The notes under the pieces were generated by a model. That model had not been told where the DNA came from and made no database searches. It saw only the letters and a list, made by a program, of their open reading frames with translations. Shown one piece after another: positions 17,416-26,799 of a stretch of 64,000 nucleotides of DNA. How positions within the stretch are numbered: position 1 is the stretch's first letter; each line of letters starts with the position of its first letter. Made by a program: the position numbers and the translations under genes. This stretch comes from Lysobacter helvus (GTDB lineage Bacteria; Pseudomonadota; Gammaproteobacteria; Xanthomonadales; Xanthomonadaceae): NCBI RefSeq assembly GCF_018406645.1, contig NZ_AP024546.1, positions 2,356,001-2,420,000 of the forward strand, in the 5' to 3' direction.

Positions 17416-18654
17416 ATGGAGCACGCCAACACACTGCCGCGCGACCTGCAGATCGTCGCCATCGTCCAGCGCCTCGCCGTGTGCGCCGACGCTGCACAGG
17501 TGTGCCACGCGCTGGCCGAATGCACGCGCAAGCTGATCGGCGCCGACGGCGTGACGGTGGTGATGCGCGACCACGAACGTTGCCGCTACGTCGAGGAAAA
17601 CGCGATCGGCGAATTGTGGAAGGGCCAGGATTTCGCGATCGGAGAATGCATCTCCGGCTGGGCGATGCTCCACGACGAACAACTGGCGATCCTCGACATC
17701 CGCCAGGACCCGCGCATCCCGCAATCGTTGTACGCGGCCACCTTCGTGCACAGCCTGGCGATGACGCCCATCGGGCACGATCCGGCGATCGGCGCGATGG
17801 GCGTGTACTGGTCGCATGAGCACGCAGCGACGGACGACGAACTCGCATCGCTGCGCGCGATCGCCGATTCGGCGGCCCTGGCGCTGGTGAACCTGCGGCT
17901 GGTGGAAGAACTGCGCGCCGCCAATGCGCGCAAGGAACAATTCCTCGCCAGCCTCGCGCACGAACTGGGCGCGCTGCTCGGGCCGCTGCGCACGTCGCTG
18001 CACCTGCAGGGCAATGCGTCCGACCTCGACGCGCATCGCCGCGCGCGCGACATCATGACGCGGCAGGTCGCGCGCCAGGCGCGCCTGGTGGACCACCTGC
18101 TCGAAGGCAGCGTGTTGCTGACCGGACTCGCGTCGTCGACCTGCGTGCCGCTGGACCTGGGCGAGGAGATCACCGAGGCCGTGCGCGCGCACGACGCTGC
18201 CGCGCAGGCGGCCGAAGTGCGCCTCGCGCTGGCGCCGTTGCCGGATCGCATGCCGATGCTGGGCGACCCCGCGCGCATCCGCCAGGCGCTCGCGCAGTTG
18301 CTGGACAACAGCGTGCGCTGCACGCCGCCGGGGGGACGCATCGAGGTGTCCGCGGCGATCGTCGGCGCCAACGCGGTGGTGCACGTGGTCGACACGGGAA
18401 TCGGCATTTCGCCGCGCACCTTGCCGCACGTGTTCGAACCGTTCTCGCGCCCGGCGGAAGAACCGGAACGCAGCCTCGCCGGGCTCGGCCTCGGCCTGAG
18501 CATGGTCTCGGCCATTGCCGCGATGCACGGCGGCAGCGCGACGCTGTCCAGCGACGGCCCGGGGCAGGGCGCGATCGCGACGCTGGAATTCCCGTTGCGC
18601 GAATCCGTGCGCGGGCAGGCGCATCCGCGCTCGGCGCGCGGCACCTTGCACTAG
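17416..18654 (+). CDS. GAF-domain sensor histidine kinase with degenerate H-box
   Basis: Protein of 412 residues from ATG 17416; GTG 17344, overlapping the upstream stop, is an alternative. Residues about 20-160 form a GAF domain (LIGADGVTVVMRD, then GECISGWAMLHDEQLAILDI). The kinase part has HELGALLGPLR where the usual box is HELRNPLAPLR; the histidine stays but Arg, Asn and Pro of the box are lost. The ATP-binding half is orthodox (LAQLLDNSVRCTPPGG, VDTGIGISP, GLGLGLSMV). Soluble. It may be a weak kinase or a phosphatase tuned by the GAF ligand. It is the last gene of the KaiC-like chain. Confidence 0.82.
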   Translation: MEHANTLPRDLQIVAIVQRLAVCADAAQVCHALAECTRKLIGADGVTVVMRDHERCRYVEENAIGELWKGQDFAIGECISGWAMLHDEQLAILDIRQDPRIPQSLYAATFVHSLAMTPIGHDPAIGAMGVYWSHEHAATDDELASLRAIADSAALALVNLRLVEELRAANARKEQFLASLAHELGALLGPLRTSLHLQGNASDLDAHRRARDIMTRQVARQARLVDHLLEGSVLLTGLASSTCVPLDLGEEITEAVRAHDAAAQAAEVRLALAPLPDRMPMLGDPARIRQALAQLLDNSVRCTPPGGRIEVSAAIVGANAVVHVVDTGIGISPRTLPHVFEPFSRPAEEPERSLAGLGLGLSMVSAIAAMHGGSATLSSDGPGQGAIATLEFPLRESVRGQAHPRSARGTLH

Positions 18655-18712
18655 CCTTGCCGCTTCCGCGAAAACGGCGCGACCTTGGCGATCGCGCCGT
18701 TCGCGTATTGGA

Positions 18713-19129
18713 TCAGTGCTGCACGAACGCGATGTGCTCGAGGTTGGCCTCGCGCGCGGCGGCCAGCACGCGCGTCACCACGCCGTAGTCGGCATCGCCG
18801 CTCGCATCGATCTTGACCAGGGGCGGATGCGCGGGATCGCGCTGCGCTTCCACCGCCATCAAGGCCTGCAGGGCCGAGTACGGCTGCACGCTGCCGTTCC
18901 AGGCGATCTCGTTGTTGGCGTCGATGCGCAGGTTGATCTCGGTCGGCGGCGGCGCCGGCTGGTCCTTTGCGATCCCGGGCAGGTTGAAGTCCACCGCCTT
19001 CGACAGCGTGGGCGCGGCCACCATGAAGATGATCAGCAGGACCAGCATCACGTCGACCAGCGGGGTGATGTTGATGTCCGCGAAGTCGCGGGCGGCGGGG
19101 ACGGACGGGGAGAAGGCGGAGCTGGCCAT
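18713..19129 (-). CDS. exbD: ExbD/TolR-family biopolymer transport protein
   Basis: Protein of 138 residues with one N-terminal membrane helix (DVMLVLLIIFMVAAP) preceded by DINITPLVDV, which holds the essential membrane aspartate of ExbD/TolR proton channels. The rest is a periplasmic domain (EINLRIDANNEIAWNG). A strong Shine-Dalgarno GGAGGTG lies 6 bp before the ATG. ExbD works with ExbB and TonB to energise outer-membrane receptors; no exbB or tonB is adjacent, so it must pair with partners elsewhere. It is flanked on both sides by unrelated genes. Confidence 0.88.
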   Translation of the reverse strand: MASSAFSPSVPAARDFADINITPLVDVMLVLLIIFMVAAPTLSKAVDFNLPGIAKDQPAPPPTEINLRIDANNEIAWNGSVQPYSALQALMAVEAQRDPAHPPLVKIDASGDADYGVVTRVLAAAREANLEHIAFVQH

Positions 19130-19486
19130 GTGTCACCTCCATCGAGGGCGTCATGCCCTGTTGACCCCACGCTACGCCCGCCCTCACGAATCGCGCAAGC
19201 GGGGCTGCGTGACGTGCGCGCGGTCACTCCTTCACGCGTCGACAACATTCGTGACGGCCGCTTCGTTTGCGCAAACCGCAGAGTTAGCGAATTCCTAACT
19301 TTGCGTTGATCGCTCGATTTCCGCATTCAGAAGTGTGTTCTTGAATGAAGACTGTGTGAAAACCCGGACTTACCCACAATTTTCGACATTCGCGCTTCCA
19401 CTTTTTCACGCCATCAATACATTTGCCCTCGGCCCGGGGACATCCCGTGCGACGTCCCCCGAATCAATTTTTCCCGAGGCTTTCCA
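19130..19486. other. Long intergenic leader ahead of the beta-helix gene
   Basis: No gene is supported in these 357 bp. The part from about 19250 to 19430 is much richer in A/T than its surroundings, as expected for a promoter. It contains a dyad with arms AGTTAG (19282-19287) and CTAACT (19295-19300) around a 7-base loop, enclosed by CGCAAA (19270-19275) and TTTGCG (19300-19305). It may be an operator or a 5' leader hairpin. Confidence 0.4.
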
Positions 19487-20629
19487 ATGAATCGCAGCAA
19501 CGAGCAGCTGGTCCAGGTGGTCACGACGCCGATGGCGCGCCGTACGTTCCTCAAGAACTCCGCCCTCCTGGCGGTCCCCGCGATCCTCGGTGGCGTTTCG
19601 CTGCCGGCGCTTGCCCTGACCGCACCCCCGGTTCGCACGCGTGGCACCACGGTCCTCAACGTCAAGAACTACGGCGCCATCGGCGACGGCATCCATGACG
19701 ACACCGCTGCCATCCAGGCCGCGATCAACGCGCTGCCGACCGCCGGCGGCACTGTGACGGTCCCGGCCGGCACGTACCTGATCGACACCACCAAGAAGAT
19801 CAACCTGCGCAGCTCGATGCTCTTCAGCATGGACCCGCTGGCGATCCTCAAGGCCAAGACCGCTTCGGTCTCGCGCCACTACCTGATCTACGTCAACGGC
19901 AAGTCCGACGTCGAAATCGCGGGCGGCCAGCTGGTGGGCGAGCGCGACACGCACAAGTACATGACCTCCAGCACCGACGAGTGGGGCCACGGCATCCAGA
20001 TCCTCGGCGGCAAGCGCGTCACCGTGCGCGACCTGAGAGTGAGCAAGTGCACCGGCGACGGCGTGTGCATCGGCGGCTCGTCCAGCGACGTGGTCATCGC
20101 CAACATCATCGCCACCGGCAACCGCCGCAACGGCCTGTCGGTCACCAACTGCACCAACATCAAGGTGTACGACTCCGAGTTCAGCTTCACCGCCGGCACC
20201 TCGCCGGAGTGCGGCATCGACATCGAACCCGATGCGGGCTACACCTGCTCCAACGTGCTCATCCAGAACTGCCGCATCAACAACAACAACAAGTACGGCA
20301 TCAACATCTGGAAGAACACCTCGGCCATCACCATCACGCAGTCCACGCTCGAGCTCAACGGCAGCCTGGGCATGGGCACCAACGGCGTCAACGGCCTGAC
20401 GGTCACCAACAACACGGTCCGCAGCAACTCCGCCACCGGCATCGTCTTCAACGACGGCACCAAGAACCTCAACCACAGCGGCAACCTGTCGTACGGCAAC
20501 TACACGCGCCTGGGCGCCAAGGTCCGCACGCCGTTCACGCAGACCGGCTGGACGAGCAAGATCGAGCGCGACATCCTGATCCGCGGCACCACCAGCGGCA
20601 TCGTGATCGGTTCGAACAACTACAAGTAA
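19487..20629 (+). CDS. Tat-exported right-handed beta-helix protein (pectate-lyase-3 superfamily)
   Basis: Protein of 380 residues. The N-terminus contains ARRTFLKNSALLAVPAIL, a twin-arginine (RRxFLK) signal, so it is exported folded through Tat. The mature part opens with the motif VKNYGAIGDGIHDDTAAIQAAIN, which marks the pectate-lyase-3/glycosyl-hydrolase-28-like family. Many Asn-rich beta-helix rungs follow (for example VIQNCRINNNNKYGINIW-type turns). Substrate unknown; polysaccharide lyase, hydrolase or a surface adhesin are all possible. It stands alone with a long AT-rich leader and a strong terminator. Confidence 0.82.
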   Translation: MNRSNEQLVQVVTTPMARRTFLKNSALLAVPAILGGVSLPALALTAPPVRTRGTTVLNVKNYGAIGDGIHDDTAAIQAAINALPTAGGTVTVPAGTYLIDTTKKINLRSSMLFSMDPLAILKAKTASVSRHYLIYVNGKSDVEIAGGQLVGERDTHKYMTSSTDEWGHGIQILGGKRVTVRDLRVSKCTGDGVCIGGSSSDVVIANIIATGNRRNGLSVTNCTNIKVYDSEFSFTAGTSPECGIDIEPDAGYTCSNVLIQNCRINNNNKYGINIWKNTSAITITQSTLELNGSLGMGTNGVNGLTVTNNTVRSNSATGIVFNDGTKNLNHSGNLSYGNYTRLGAKVRTPFTQTGWTSKIERDILIRGTTSGIVIGSNNYK

Positions 20630-20662
20630 TCGCTACACCTGTCGCACTCGTCGGCGACATGC

Positions 20663-20696
20663 GGGGCCCCCGAGCGATCGGGGGCCCCTTTCTTTT
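20663..20696 (+). terminator. Rho-independent terminator after beta-helix gene
   Basis: Stem GGGGCCCCCGA/TCGGGGGCCCC (11 bp, perfect) with loop GCGA, then TTTCTTTT. It starts about 34 bp after the stop of the beta-helix gene and ends just before the convergent VOC gene. Confidence 0.9.
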
Positions 20697-20703
20697 GCGC
20701 GCG

Positions 20704-21069
20704 TCATTCGGGGGTGTGGCAGACCGCTTCGATGTTGTGCCCGTCGGGCCCGATGACGAACGCGCCGTAATACGCCGGGTGGTAATCGCGCGGGCCCGGT
20801 GCGCCGTTGTCGCGGCCGCCGGCGACCAGGGCCGCGGCATGGAAGGCGTGCACGTGCGCGCGATCGGCTGCCACGAAGGCGAGATGGATGCCGCCCGGAG
20901 CGGGCCCGCGATCGCCGATCCAGAACTGCGGCTGGCGCCCGCTGCCGAACATGCACCAGCCGTCGCCTTCGATCAGCACGGAGATCCCGAGCGGGGCGAG
21001 TGCGGCCGTGTAGAACGCGCGGCTGGCGGACAGGTCGCTGACATACAGGCCGACGTGGTCGAGGATCAT
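20704..21069 (-). CDS. VOC-family (glyoxalase-like) protein
   Basis: Small cytoplasmic protein of 121 residues with the paired beta-alpha-beta-beta-beta layout of the vicinal-oxygen-chelate superfamily: LDHVGLYVSDLSASRAFYTAALAPLG at the start, GGIHLAFVAADRAHVHAFH in the middle and GAFVIGPDGHNIEAV at the end. Likely metal ligands are His5, the His of GGIHLAF and the Glu of NIEAV. Substrate unknown. Its ATG overlaps the stop of the upstream TPR gene (ATGA), so the two form an operon. Confidence 0.85.
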   Translation of the reverse strand: MILDHVGLYVSDLSASRAFYTAALAPLGISVLIEGDGWCMFGSGRQPQFWIGDRGPAPGGIHLAFVAADRAHVHAFHAAALVAGGRDNGAPGPRDYHPAYYGAFVIGPDGHNIEAVCHTPE

Positions 21070-22601
21070 GGGCGTGCGGTCCTTGTGGCGGGGGAAGCAT
21101 CGAGCCGCGCGAGCGCCTGCTGCGCATGGCGGCGATTGGGGTAGTGGGCGAGGGTGCGGCGATACGCGTCGCGGGCGTCGTTCGCGCGGCCGAGCGATGC
21201 GTACAGGTCGCCGAGCAGTTCATCGGCGGGCAACGTGGGTGCGGGCGTGACGGCGGGTTTCGGCGTGGTCGCTTCCAGGGTGGCCGCGGCCTGCAGTTTC
21301 GTGATCGCTTCGGCCGGGTGCCCGTTCGCCTTCGCGATCGCCGATTCCAGTTCGAAGCACAAGATGTGGATGTTGCGTTCGAACGCGGCTTCCTTCGCGG
21401 CGCCCATCGCGTCCAGCAAGGCCCGCATGCGCGTCAACGCGGCGCGCGCATCGTCCATGTGCCCGAGGTGCGCGGCGCCGAGCCCATGCGCGAACTGCGC
21501 GATCGCTTCGGGCCAGGCGTACTTGTCCCAGTCCACCCACGCGGGCTGGCGCGGCACGATCGCGGCGGCGGCCTGCCAGTCGCGGCGCTCCAGCACGTAG
21601 CGCGCCTGCGTCGACGCCAGGTGGAACGCCGTCTTGAATGACGGTTGCAGGTCTTTGGTCGCCCACAATCGATCGCGTTGCGCGGCGGCCTGCGCGTCCT
21701 TGCCCTGCTGCAGCCAGGCGTACACGAGGTATTCGATCGCGTGCGGATATTCGTCCCACACGTACTGGCCCTTGTCGCCCGCGGGCACCTTCAACGCGGC
21801 CTCGGCCGCGCGCAGGTTGCCGCGCACCACGCCGTCCCAGTCGCCCAGGCGCGTGTACACGTGCGTGGGCATGTGCAGCGCGTGCGGGTTGTCGGGCGCG
21901 ACGCGTTCGTAGCGACGGGTGATGTCGAGCAATTCCTTCTCGCGGCCCGGCACATCGTTGGCATGCACGATGTAATGCATTGCACCCGGATGATCCGGGT
22001 TGTGCGCGAGGATCGGCACGAGCAACGCGGCGGCGCGATCGGCATGCGTGCGGTCGATGCGGTCGGCGGGCGTGGTGGCCAGGATCGCAAGTGCGTAGAA
22101 GGCGGTGACGTCGTCGTCTTTCGGCAGTGACGCATGCAGGCGTGCGAGCGACGCTTCCCAACGATGGATGCGCGCCCAGTAATCCTCCGAGGCGGGCGTC
22201 TCGAAGAACGCGGCTGCGCTGTCGATGAAGCCGATGTCGCGCGGCGAGCTCGGTTTCAAGGCGCGCGCTTTCTGCACCTCGTCCCAGCCGAGCGTGCGGT
22301 CGGCCAGCGTCGGCCGCGTGGGCCACAGCGGCTGGAACAACGTCATCGCGATGCCCCAGTGCGCCATCGCGCAGGCGGGGTCGCGCTCGGCCACCTTGCG
22401 GAAGGCCGCGCGCGCGTCCGGATAGGTCATGTGGTGGAGCAGGGCGAGGGCGTGGTCGAAGTCGGCGCGCACCGCCGGCGCGCAATCGACGCGGAAGTCC
22501 ACGTGGCCGAGGTGGCCGGCGTGCGGGGCGTCCGCGCAGGCGGGCGCGGTGCAGGCGAGCAGGGCGGCCAGGCCGGCGGCCATCGTCGAGCGTTGCGGCA
22601 T
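21066..22601 (-). CDS. Exported TPR-repeat protein, function unknown
   Basis: Protein of 511 residues from ATG 22601, preceded by GGGAG at 7 bp; a longer reading from 22646 lacks support. A signal peptide with possible lipobox (ALLAC) is followed by HLGHVDFRVDCAPAVRADFDHALALLHHM and many TPR-like helices (YPDARAAFRKVAERDPACAMAHWGIAMTLFQPLW). Conserved HYIVHANDVPG and HALHMPTHVYTRLGDW are His-rich and typical of a family of uncharacterised exported TPR proteins; metal binding is possible. It is transcribed divergently from zwf and shares its promoter region. The fold is clear; the role is not. Confidence 0.78.
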   Translation of the reverse strand: MPQRSTMAAGLAALLACTAPACADAPHAGHLGHVDFRVDCAPAVRADFDHALALLHHMTYPDARAAFRKVAERDPACAMAHWGIAMTLFQPLWPTRPTLADRTLGWDEVQKARALKPSSPRDIGFIDSAAAFFETPASEDYWARIHRWEASLARLHASLPKDDDVTAFYALAILATTPADRIDRTHADRAAALLVPILAHNPDHPGAMHYIVHANDVPGREKELLDITRRYERVAPDNPHALHMPTHVYTRLGDWDGVVRGNLRAAEAALKVPAGDKGQYVWDEYPHAIEYLVYAWLQQGKDAQAAAQRDRLWATKDLQPSFKTAFHLASTQARYVLERRDWQAAAAIVPRQPAWVDWDKYAWPEAIAQFAHGLGAAHLGHMDDARAALTRMRALLDAMGAAKEAAFERNIHILCFELESAIAKANGHPAEAITKLQAAATLEATTPKPAVTPAPTLPADELLGDLYASLGRANDARDAYRRTLAHYPNRRHAQQALARLDASPATRTARP

Positions 22602-22641
22602 CGCGCATCTCCCTGGCAGGACTGGCCGGACGATACGCCCA

Positions 22642-22655
22642 TGCAAACGTATGCA
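22642..22655. promoter_or_regulatory. Candidate LacI-family operator ahead of the Entner-Doudoroff operon
   Basis: TGCAAACGTATGCA is a 14-bp near-palindrome with a central CG, the form usual for LacI-family operators. It ends 72 bp before the zwf ATG, in the divergent gap with the TPR gene. The same motif recurs at 31994-32007 and 41198-41211 in the maltodextrin locus. The likely binder is the regulator encoded at 50935. Confidence 0.6.
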
Positions 22656-22726
22656 CCGCCGCCGTCACCGCAGGGAAGGCCCGGCGGGTTTATGGTGGGA
22701 CCTCCCCGACGCCCCATTCAGGCCGC

Positions 22727-24187
22727 ATGCCCGCTACGCCCGCTTCGCTGCTCGTCATCTTCGGCGCCTCCGGCGACCTCGCGCAGCGAATGCTGCTGCC
22801 GTCCCTCTACGGGTTGCAGCACGCGGCCCTGTTGCCGGCCGGCCTGCGCATCCTCGGCACCGCGCGCAGCGAGTACGAAGTCGCCGCCTTCCGCGACCTC
22901 GTCGCCGATGCCGTGCGCCGCAACGTGCCCGCCGCCGATGTCGATCCCGCTTCGCTCGACGCCTTGCTCGCGCGCCTGGACTACCAGGCCGCCGACAGCA
23001 GCGACGCCGCGTCGATGCAACGCCTCGGCGAACGCGTCACCGCGCTGCGCAACGGCGACGTCCTCTATCACCTGAGCACCGCGCCGCGCTTCTACGGCCC
23101 CATCTGCGACGCACTCGGCGCGATGGGCCTGGCCGGCCCCGGCACGCGCGTGATGCTGGAAAAACCCATCGGCCACGACCTGGCCAGCGCGATCGAGATC
23201 AATGACGGCGTCGCGCGCGTGTTCGACGAAGACCGCGTGTTCCGCACCGACCATTACCTCGGCAAGGAAGGCGTGCAGAACCTGATCGCGCTGCGCTTCG
23301 GCAACGCGATGTTCGAACCGCTGTGGAATGCGCGCCACATCCAGCAAGTGCAGATCACCGTGGCCGAGACCGTCGGCGTGGAAGGCCGCGGCGATTACTA
23401 CGACACCTCCGGCGCCACGCGCGACATGCTGCAGAACCACTTGCTGCAGTTGTTGTGTCTCACCGCGATGGAGCCGCCCGCGCGCTTCGAACCCACGGCG
23501 GTGCGCAACGAGAAGATCAAGGTGCTGCGTTCGCTGCGCCGCATCGGGCGCAACGAAGTGCAGGCCGAAACCGTCGCCGGCCAGTACACCTCCGGCGCTG
23601 TGGGCGCGAAGGTCGTGCCGGGCTACATCGACGAACTCGGCCATCCGAGCCGCACGGAAACCTTCGTCGCGCTGCGCGCGCACATCGACAACTGGCGCTG
23701 GTCCGGCGTGCCGTTCTACCTGCGTACGGGCAAGCGCATGGCGCGGCGGTCTACGGAAATCCACCTGCAGCTGAAGTCCGTGCCGCATTCGATCTTCGAT
23801 CCCGGCGCGCACATCGCGCCGAACGCGCTCACCATCCGCCTGCAGCCCGACGAACGCATCGAGCTGCGCGTGATGAGCAAGACGCCGGGCCTGGATCGCG
23901 CGGGCATGCGCCTGTCGGAGGTCGAACTGGACCTCGACATGCACGAAGAATTCGCCGATTCCACGCGGCGTCCCGCGTACGAGCGCCTGTACATGGATGC
24001 GCTGGAAGGCAACGGCACGCTGTTCGTGCGCCGCGACGAGACCGAAGCCGCGTGGGAATGGGTGGACGCGATCCTCGACGGCTGGCGCGCCGCCGACGTA
24101 CGCCCGCGCCCGTATCCCGCCGGCACGTGGGGCCCGGCCAGCGCGATCGCGATGACCGAGCGCCACGGCCACACCTGGCGCGAGTAG
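22727..24187 (+). CDS. zwf: Glucose-6-phosphate 1-dehydrogenase
   Basis: Cytoplasmic enzyme of 486 residues, full family length. The NADP-binding loop is VIFGASGDLAQRMLLPSL near the N-terminus. The active-site motif is RTDHYLGKE at residues 173-181, where Thr replaces the common Ile. Further conserved stretches are GRGDYYDTSGATRDMLQNH and FYLRTGKRM. It oxidises glucose-6-phosphate to 6-phosphogluconolactone, the first step of the pathway encoded by the next four genes. It is first in the operon, downstream of the candidate operator at 22642. Confidence 0.95.
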   Translation: MPATPASLLVIFGASGDLAQRMLLPSLYGLQHAALLPAGLRILGTARSEYEVAAFRDLVADAVRRNVPAADVDPASLDALLARLDYQAADSSDAASMQRLGERVTALRNGDVLYHLSTAPRFYGPICDALGAMGLAGPGTRVMLEKPIGHDLASAIEINDGVARVFDEDRVFRTDHYLGKEGVQNLIALRFGNAMFEPLWNARHIQQVQITVAETVGVEGRGDYYDTSGATRDMLQNHLLQLLCLTAMEPPARFEPTAVRNEKIKVLRSLRRIGRNEVQAETVAGQYTSGAVGAKVVPGYIDELGHPSRTETFVALRAHIDNWRWSGVPFYLRTGKRMARRSTEIHLQLKSVPHSIFDPGAHIAPNALTIRLQPDERIELRVMSKTPGLDRAGMRLSEVELDLDMHEEFADSTRRPAYERLYMDALEGNGTLFVRRDETEAAWEWVDAILDGWRAADVRPRPYPAGTWGPASAIAMTERHGHTWRE

Positions 24188-24190
24188 ACG

Positions 24191-24895
24191 ATGGCCTGGA
24201 CCGAGCACGTGTACGAGGATGCGGATGCGCTGGGCGCGGCGCTCGCCACGGTGCTCGAAGAGACCTGCCGCACCGCGCTCGCCGAACGCGGCCGCGCGCA
24301 CCTGGCCCTCGCCGGCGGGCGCACGCCGTTCCCCGCGTATCGCCGCCTCGCGCAACGGCCGCTCGAATGGCGACACGTGCAGGTGCTGCCCACCGACGAA
24401 CGCTGCGTGCCGCACGATCACCCGGCGGCCAACATCACCGAGTTGCGCAAGGCCTTCGCCGACGCCGAGGGGTTGCTGCTGGAATCGCTGACGGTGGAAT
24501 CCGGCGATCCCGCCCAATCCGAAGCGCAGGCCTGCCGCTTGCTCGCGTTCCAGCCCGATGCGTTCGATGCCGTCGTCGTCGGCATGGGGATGGATGCGCA
24601 CACCGCGTCGCTGTTCCCGGGTGCGAAGCAACTGCCCGCCGCACTCGATCCGGCCAGCGTGCTCGATGCCTGCCGCATCGATCCCGATCCGCTGCCGCCC
24701 GAAGCCCCGTTCCCGCGCATCACGCTCACCCTGGCGCGCCTGCTGCGCACGCGCTCGCTGCACCTCGCGCTCAGCGGCGAAGGGAAGCATGATGTGCTGC
24801 GCGTCGCGCAGTCTTCGCAGGATGCGTTGCGCCACCCGATCGCCGCACTGCTGAACGCGCCCGACCAGATCGTGCACGTGCACTGGAGTCCCTGA
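24191..24895 (+). CDS. pgl: 6-phosphogluconolactonase
   Basis: Protein of 234 residues of the SugE/DevB-type Pgl family, related to glucosamine-6-phosphate isomerases: [18 protein letters not shown] at the start, [20 protein letters not shown] in the middle, and [17 protein letters not shown] then [13 protein letters not shown] further on. It opens the lactone made by Zwf. Its ATG is 3 bp after the zwf stop and its stop overlaps the edd start by one base. Confidence 0.94.
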   Translation: MAWTEHVYEDADALGAALATVLEETCRTALAERGRAHLALAGGRTPFPAYRRLAQRPLEWRHVQVLPTDERCVPHDHPAANITELRKAFADAEGLLLESLTVESGDPAQSEAQACRLLAFQPDAFDAVVVGMGMDAHTASLFPGAKQLPAALDPASVLDACRIDPDPLPPEAPFPRITLTLARLLRTRSLHLALSGEGKHDVLRVAQSSQDALRHPIAALLNAPDQIVHVHWSP

Positions 24896-26799
24896 TGTCC
24901 CTGCATCCCGTGGTCGCGCGCGTCACCGCGCGCATCGCCGAACGCAGCCGCGACACGCGCGCCGATTACCTGGCCCGCCTGGACGCCGCTGTCTCCGACC
25001 ATCCAGCCCGCCAGCACCTGAGCTGCGGCAACCTCGCGCACGGATTCGCCGCGGCCGGCGACGACAAGCCGCGCCTGCGCGGCGGATCCACCGGCAACAT
25101 CGGCATCGTCACCGCGTACAACGACGTGATCTCCTCGCACCAGCCGATGGAGACCTACCCGACGCTCATCCGCATGGCCGCGCGCAACGCCGGCGGCAGC
25201 GCGCAGGTGTGCGGTGGCGTGCCCGCGATGTGCGACGGCGTGACGCAGGGCCGCACCGGCATGGAGCTGTCGTTGTTCTCGCGCGACACCATCGCGCTGG
25301 CGACGGCCGTGTCGTTGTCGCATGACATGTTCGACGCCGTGCTGTGCCTGGGCGTGTGCGACAAGATCGTGCCGGGGCTGCTCATCGGCGCGTTGAGCTT
25401 CGGACACCTGCCGACGATCTTCGTGCCGTCGGGCCCGATGCGCCGCGGCTTGTCGAACAAGGAAAAGGCCGCGGTCCGCCAGCGTTACGCGGAAGGCAAG
25501 GCCACGCGCGAGGAATTGCTGGAAGCCGAAGCCGCGTCTTACCACTCGCCGGGCACGTGCACGTTCTACGGCACGGCCAATTCCAACCAGGTGCTGATGG
25601 AAGCGATGGGCCTGCACATGCCGGGCACCGCGTTCGTCAATCCCGGCACGCCGTTGCGCGATGCGCTCACGGTGGCGGCGACGGAACAGGTGCTGCGCAT
25701 CACCGCGCTCGGCGACGACTATCGACCGCTGGGCCGCACCGTCGACGAACGCGCGATCGTGAACGCGATGGTGGCGCTGGCCGCGACCGGCGGTTCGACG
25801 AACCACGCGATCCATCTCGTCGCGATGGCGCGCGCCGCCGGCCTGCGCATCGACTGGAACGACCTCGACGAACTCTCGCGCATCACGCCGTTGCTGGTAC
25901 GCGCGTATCCGAACGGCGCCGCCGACGTGAACGGCTTCCACGACGCGGGCGGCATCGGTTTCGTGATCCGTGAACTGCTCGACGCCGGCCGCATGCACGC
26001 CGACATCGCCTGCGTGCACGGGGGCGACCTGCGCCAGCAGACGCTCGAGCCGTACCTCGACGGCACCGCGCTGAAATGGCGCGAGCCCGTCGCGCAAACC
26101 CGCGACCCCACCGTCGTGCGCCCCGCAGCCGATCCTTTCGATTCGGAAGGCGGCCTGCGCAAGCTCGACGGCAACCTCGGGCGCGGCGTCGTCAAGGTGT
26201 CCGCCGTCGACCCCGCGCATCGCACGATCGAAGCGCCCGCGCGCGTGTTCGAATCGCAGGATGCATTGCTCGATGCGTTCAAGGCCGACCAGCTGCAGGG
26301 CGATTTCGTCGCGGTGATCCGCGGCCAGGGCCCGCGCGCGAACGGCATGCCGGAACTGCACAAGCTCACGCCCACCTTGTCTGCGATGCAGGACCGCGGG
26401 CAGCGCGTGGCGTTGCTCACCGACGGTCGCATGTCCGGCGCCTCGGGCAAGGTGCTCGCCGCGATCCATGTCACGCCGGAAGCCGCCGACGCGGGCCCGA
26501 TCTCGCGCCTGCGCGACGGCGACCGCATCCGCATCGATGCCGAGGCGGGCGTGATGGAAGCCAGGGTCGACGCCACCGAATGGAACGCGCGCACGCCGCA
26601 CGTCGCCAACCTCGCCGCCAACCGCCACGGCATGGGGCGCGAACTGTTCGCGCTGATGCGCGCGCAGGTGGGCACGGCGGAGGAGGGCGGCAGTGCGCTG
26701 TTCATCGACGAATCGGTGCACGATGCGCAGCGCGGCCTCGGCGTCCCGCCGACCGCGCGCGTCACGCCCTCGGCCGACTTCGGACTGGACCTGGCATGA
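24895..26799 (+). CDS. edd: 6-phosphogluconate dehydratase
   Basis: Protein of 634 residues of the IlvD/Edd family. It has the phosphosugar and Fe-S signature regions [49 protein letters not shown] and [14 protein letters not shown], whose cysteines fit a 4Fe-4S cluster. It converts 6-phosphogluconate to 2-keto-3-deoxy-6-phosphogluconate, the committed Entner-Doudoroff step. The stop overlaps the glucokinase start (ATGA). Confidence 0.95.
   Translation: MSLHPVVARVTARIAERSRDTRADYLARLDAAVSDHPARQHLSCGNLAHGFAAAGDDKPRLRGGSTGNIGIVTAYNDVISSHQPMETYPTLIRMAARNAGGSAQVCGGVPAMCDGVTQGRTGMELSLFSRDTIALATAVSLSHDMFDAVLCLGVCDKIVPGLLIGALSFGHLPTIFVPSGPMRRGLSNKEKAAVRQRYAEGKATREELLEAEAASYHSPGTCTFYGTANSNQVLMEAMGLHMPGTAFVNPGTPLRDALTVAATEQVLRITALGDDYRPLGRTVDERAIVNAMVALAATGGSTNHAIHLVAMARAAGLRIDWNDLDELSRITPLLVRAYPNGAADVNGFHDAGGIGFVIRELLDAGRMHADIACVHGGDLRQQTLEPYLDGTALKWREPVAQTRDPTVVRPAADPFDSEGGLRKLDGNLGRGVVKVSAVDPAHRTIEAPARVFESQDALLDAFKADQLQGDFVAVIRGQGPRANGMPELHKLTPTLSAMQDRGQRVALLTDGRMSGASGKVLAAIHVTPEAADAGPISRLRDGDRIRIDAEAGVMEARVDATEWNARTPHVANLAANRHGMGRELFALMRAQVGTAEEGGSALFIDESVHDAQRGLGVPPTARVTPSADFGLDLA

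Noticed and set aside
14296-18654. A full circadian clock
   Set aside because: No KaiA- or KaiB-like gene exists in the window and the phosphorylation site differs.
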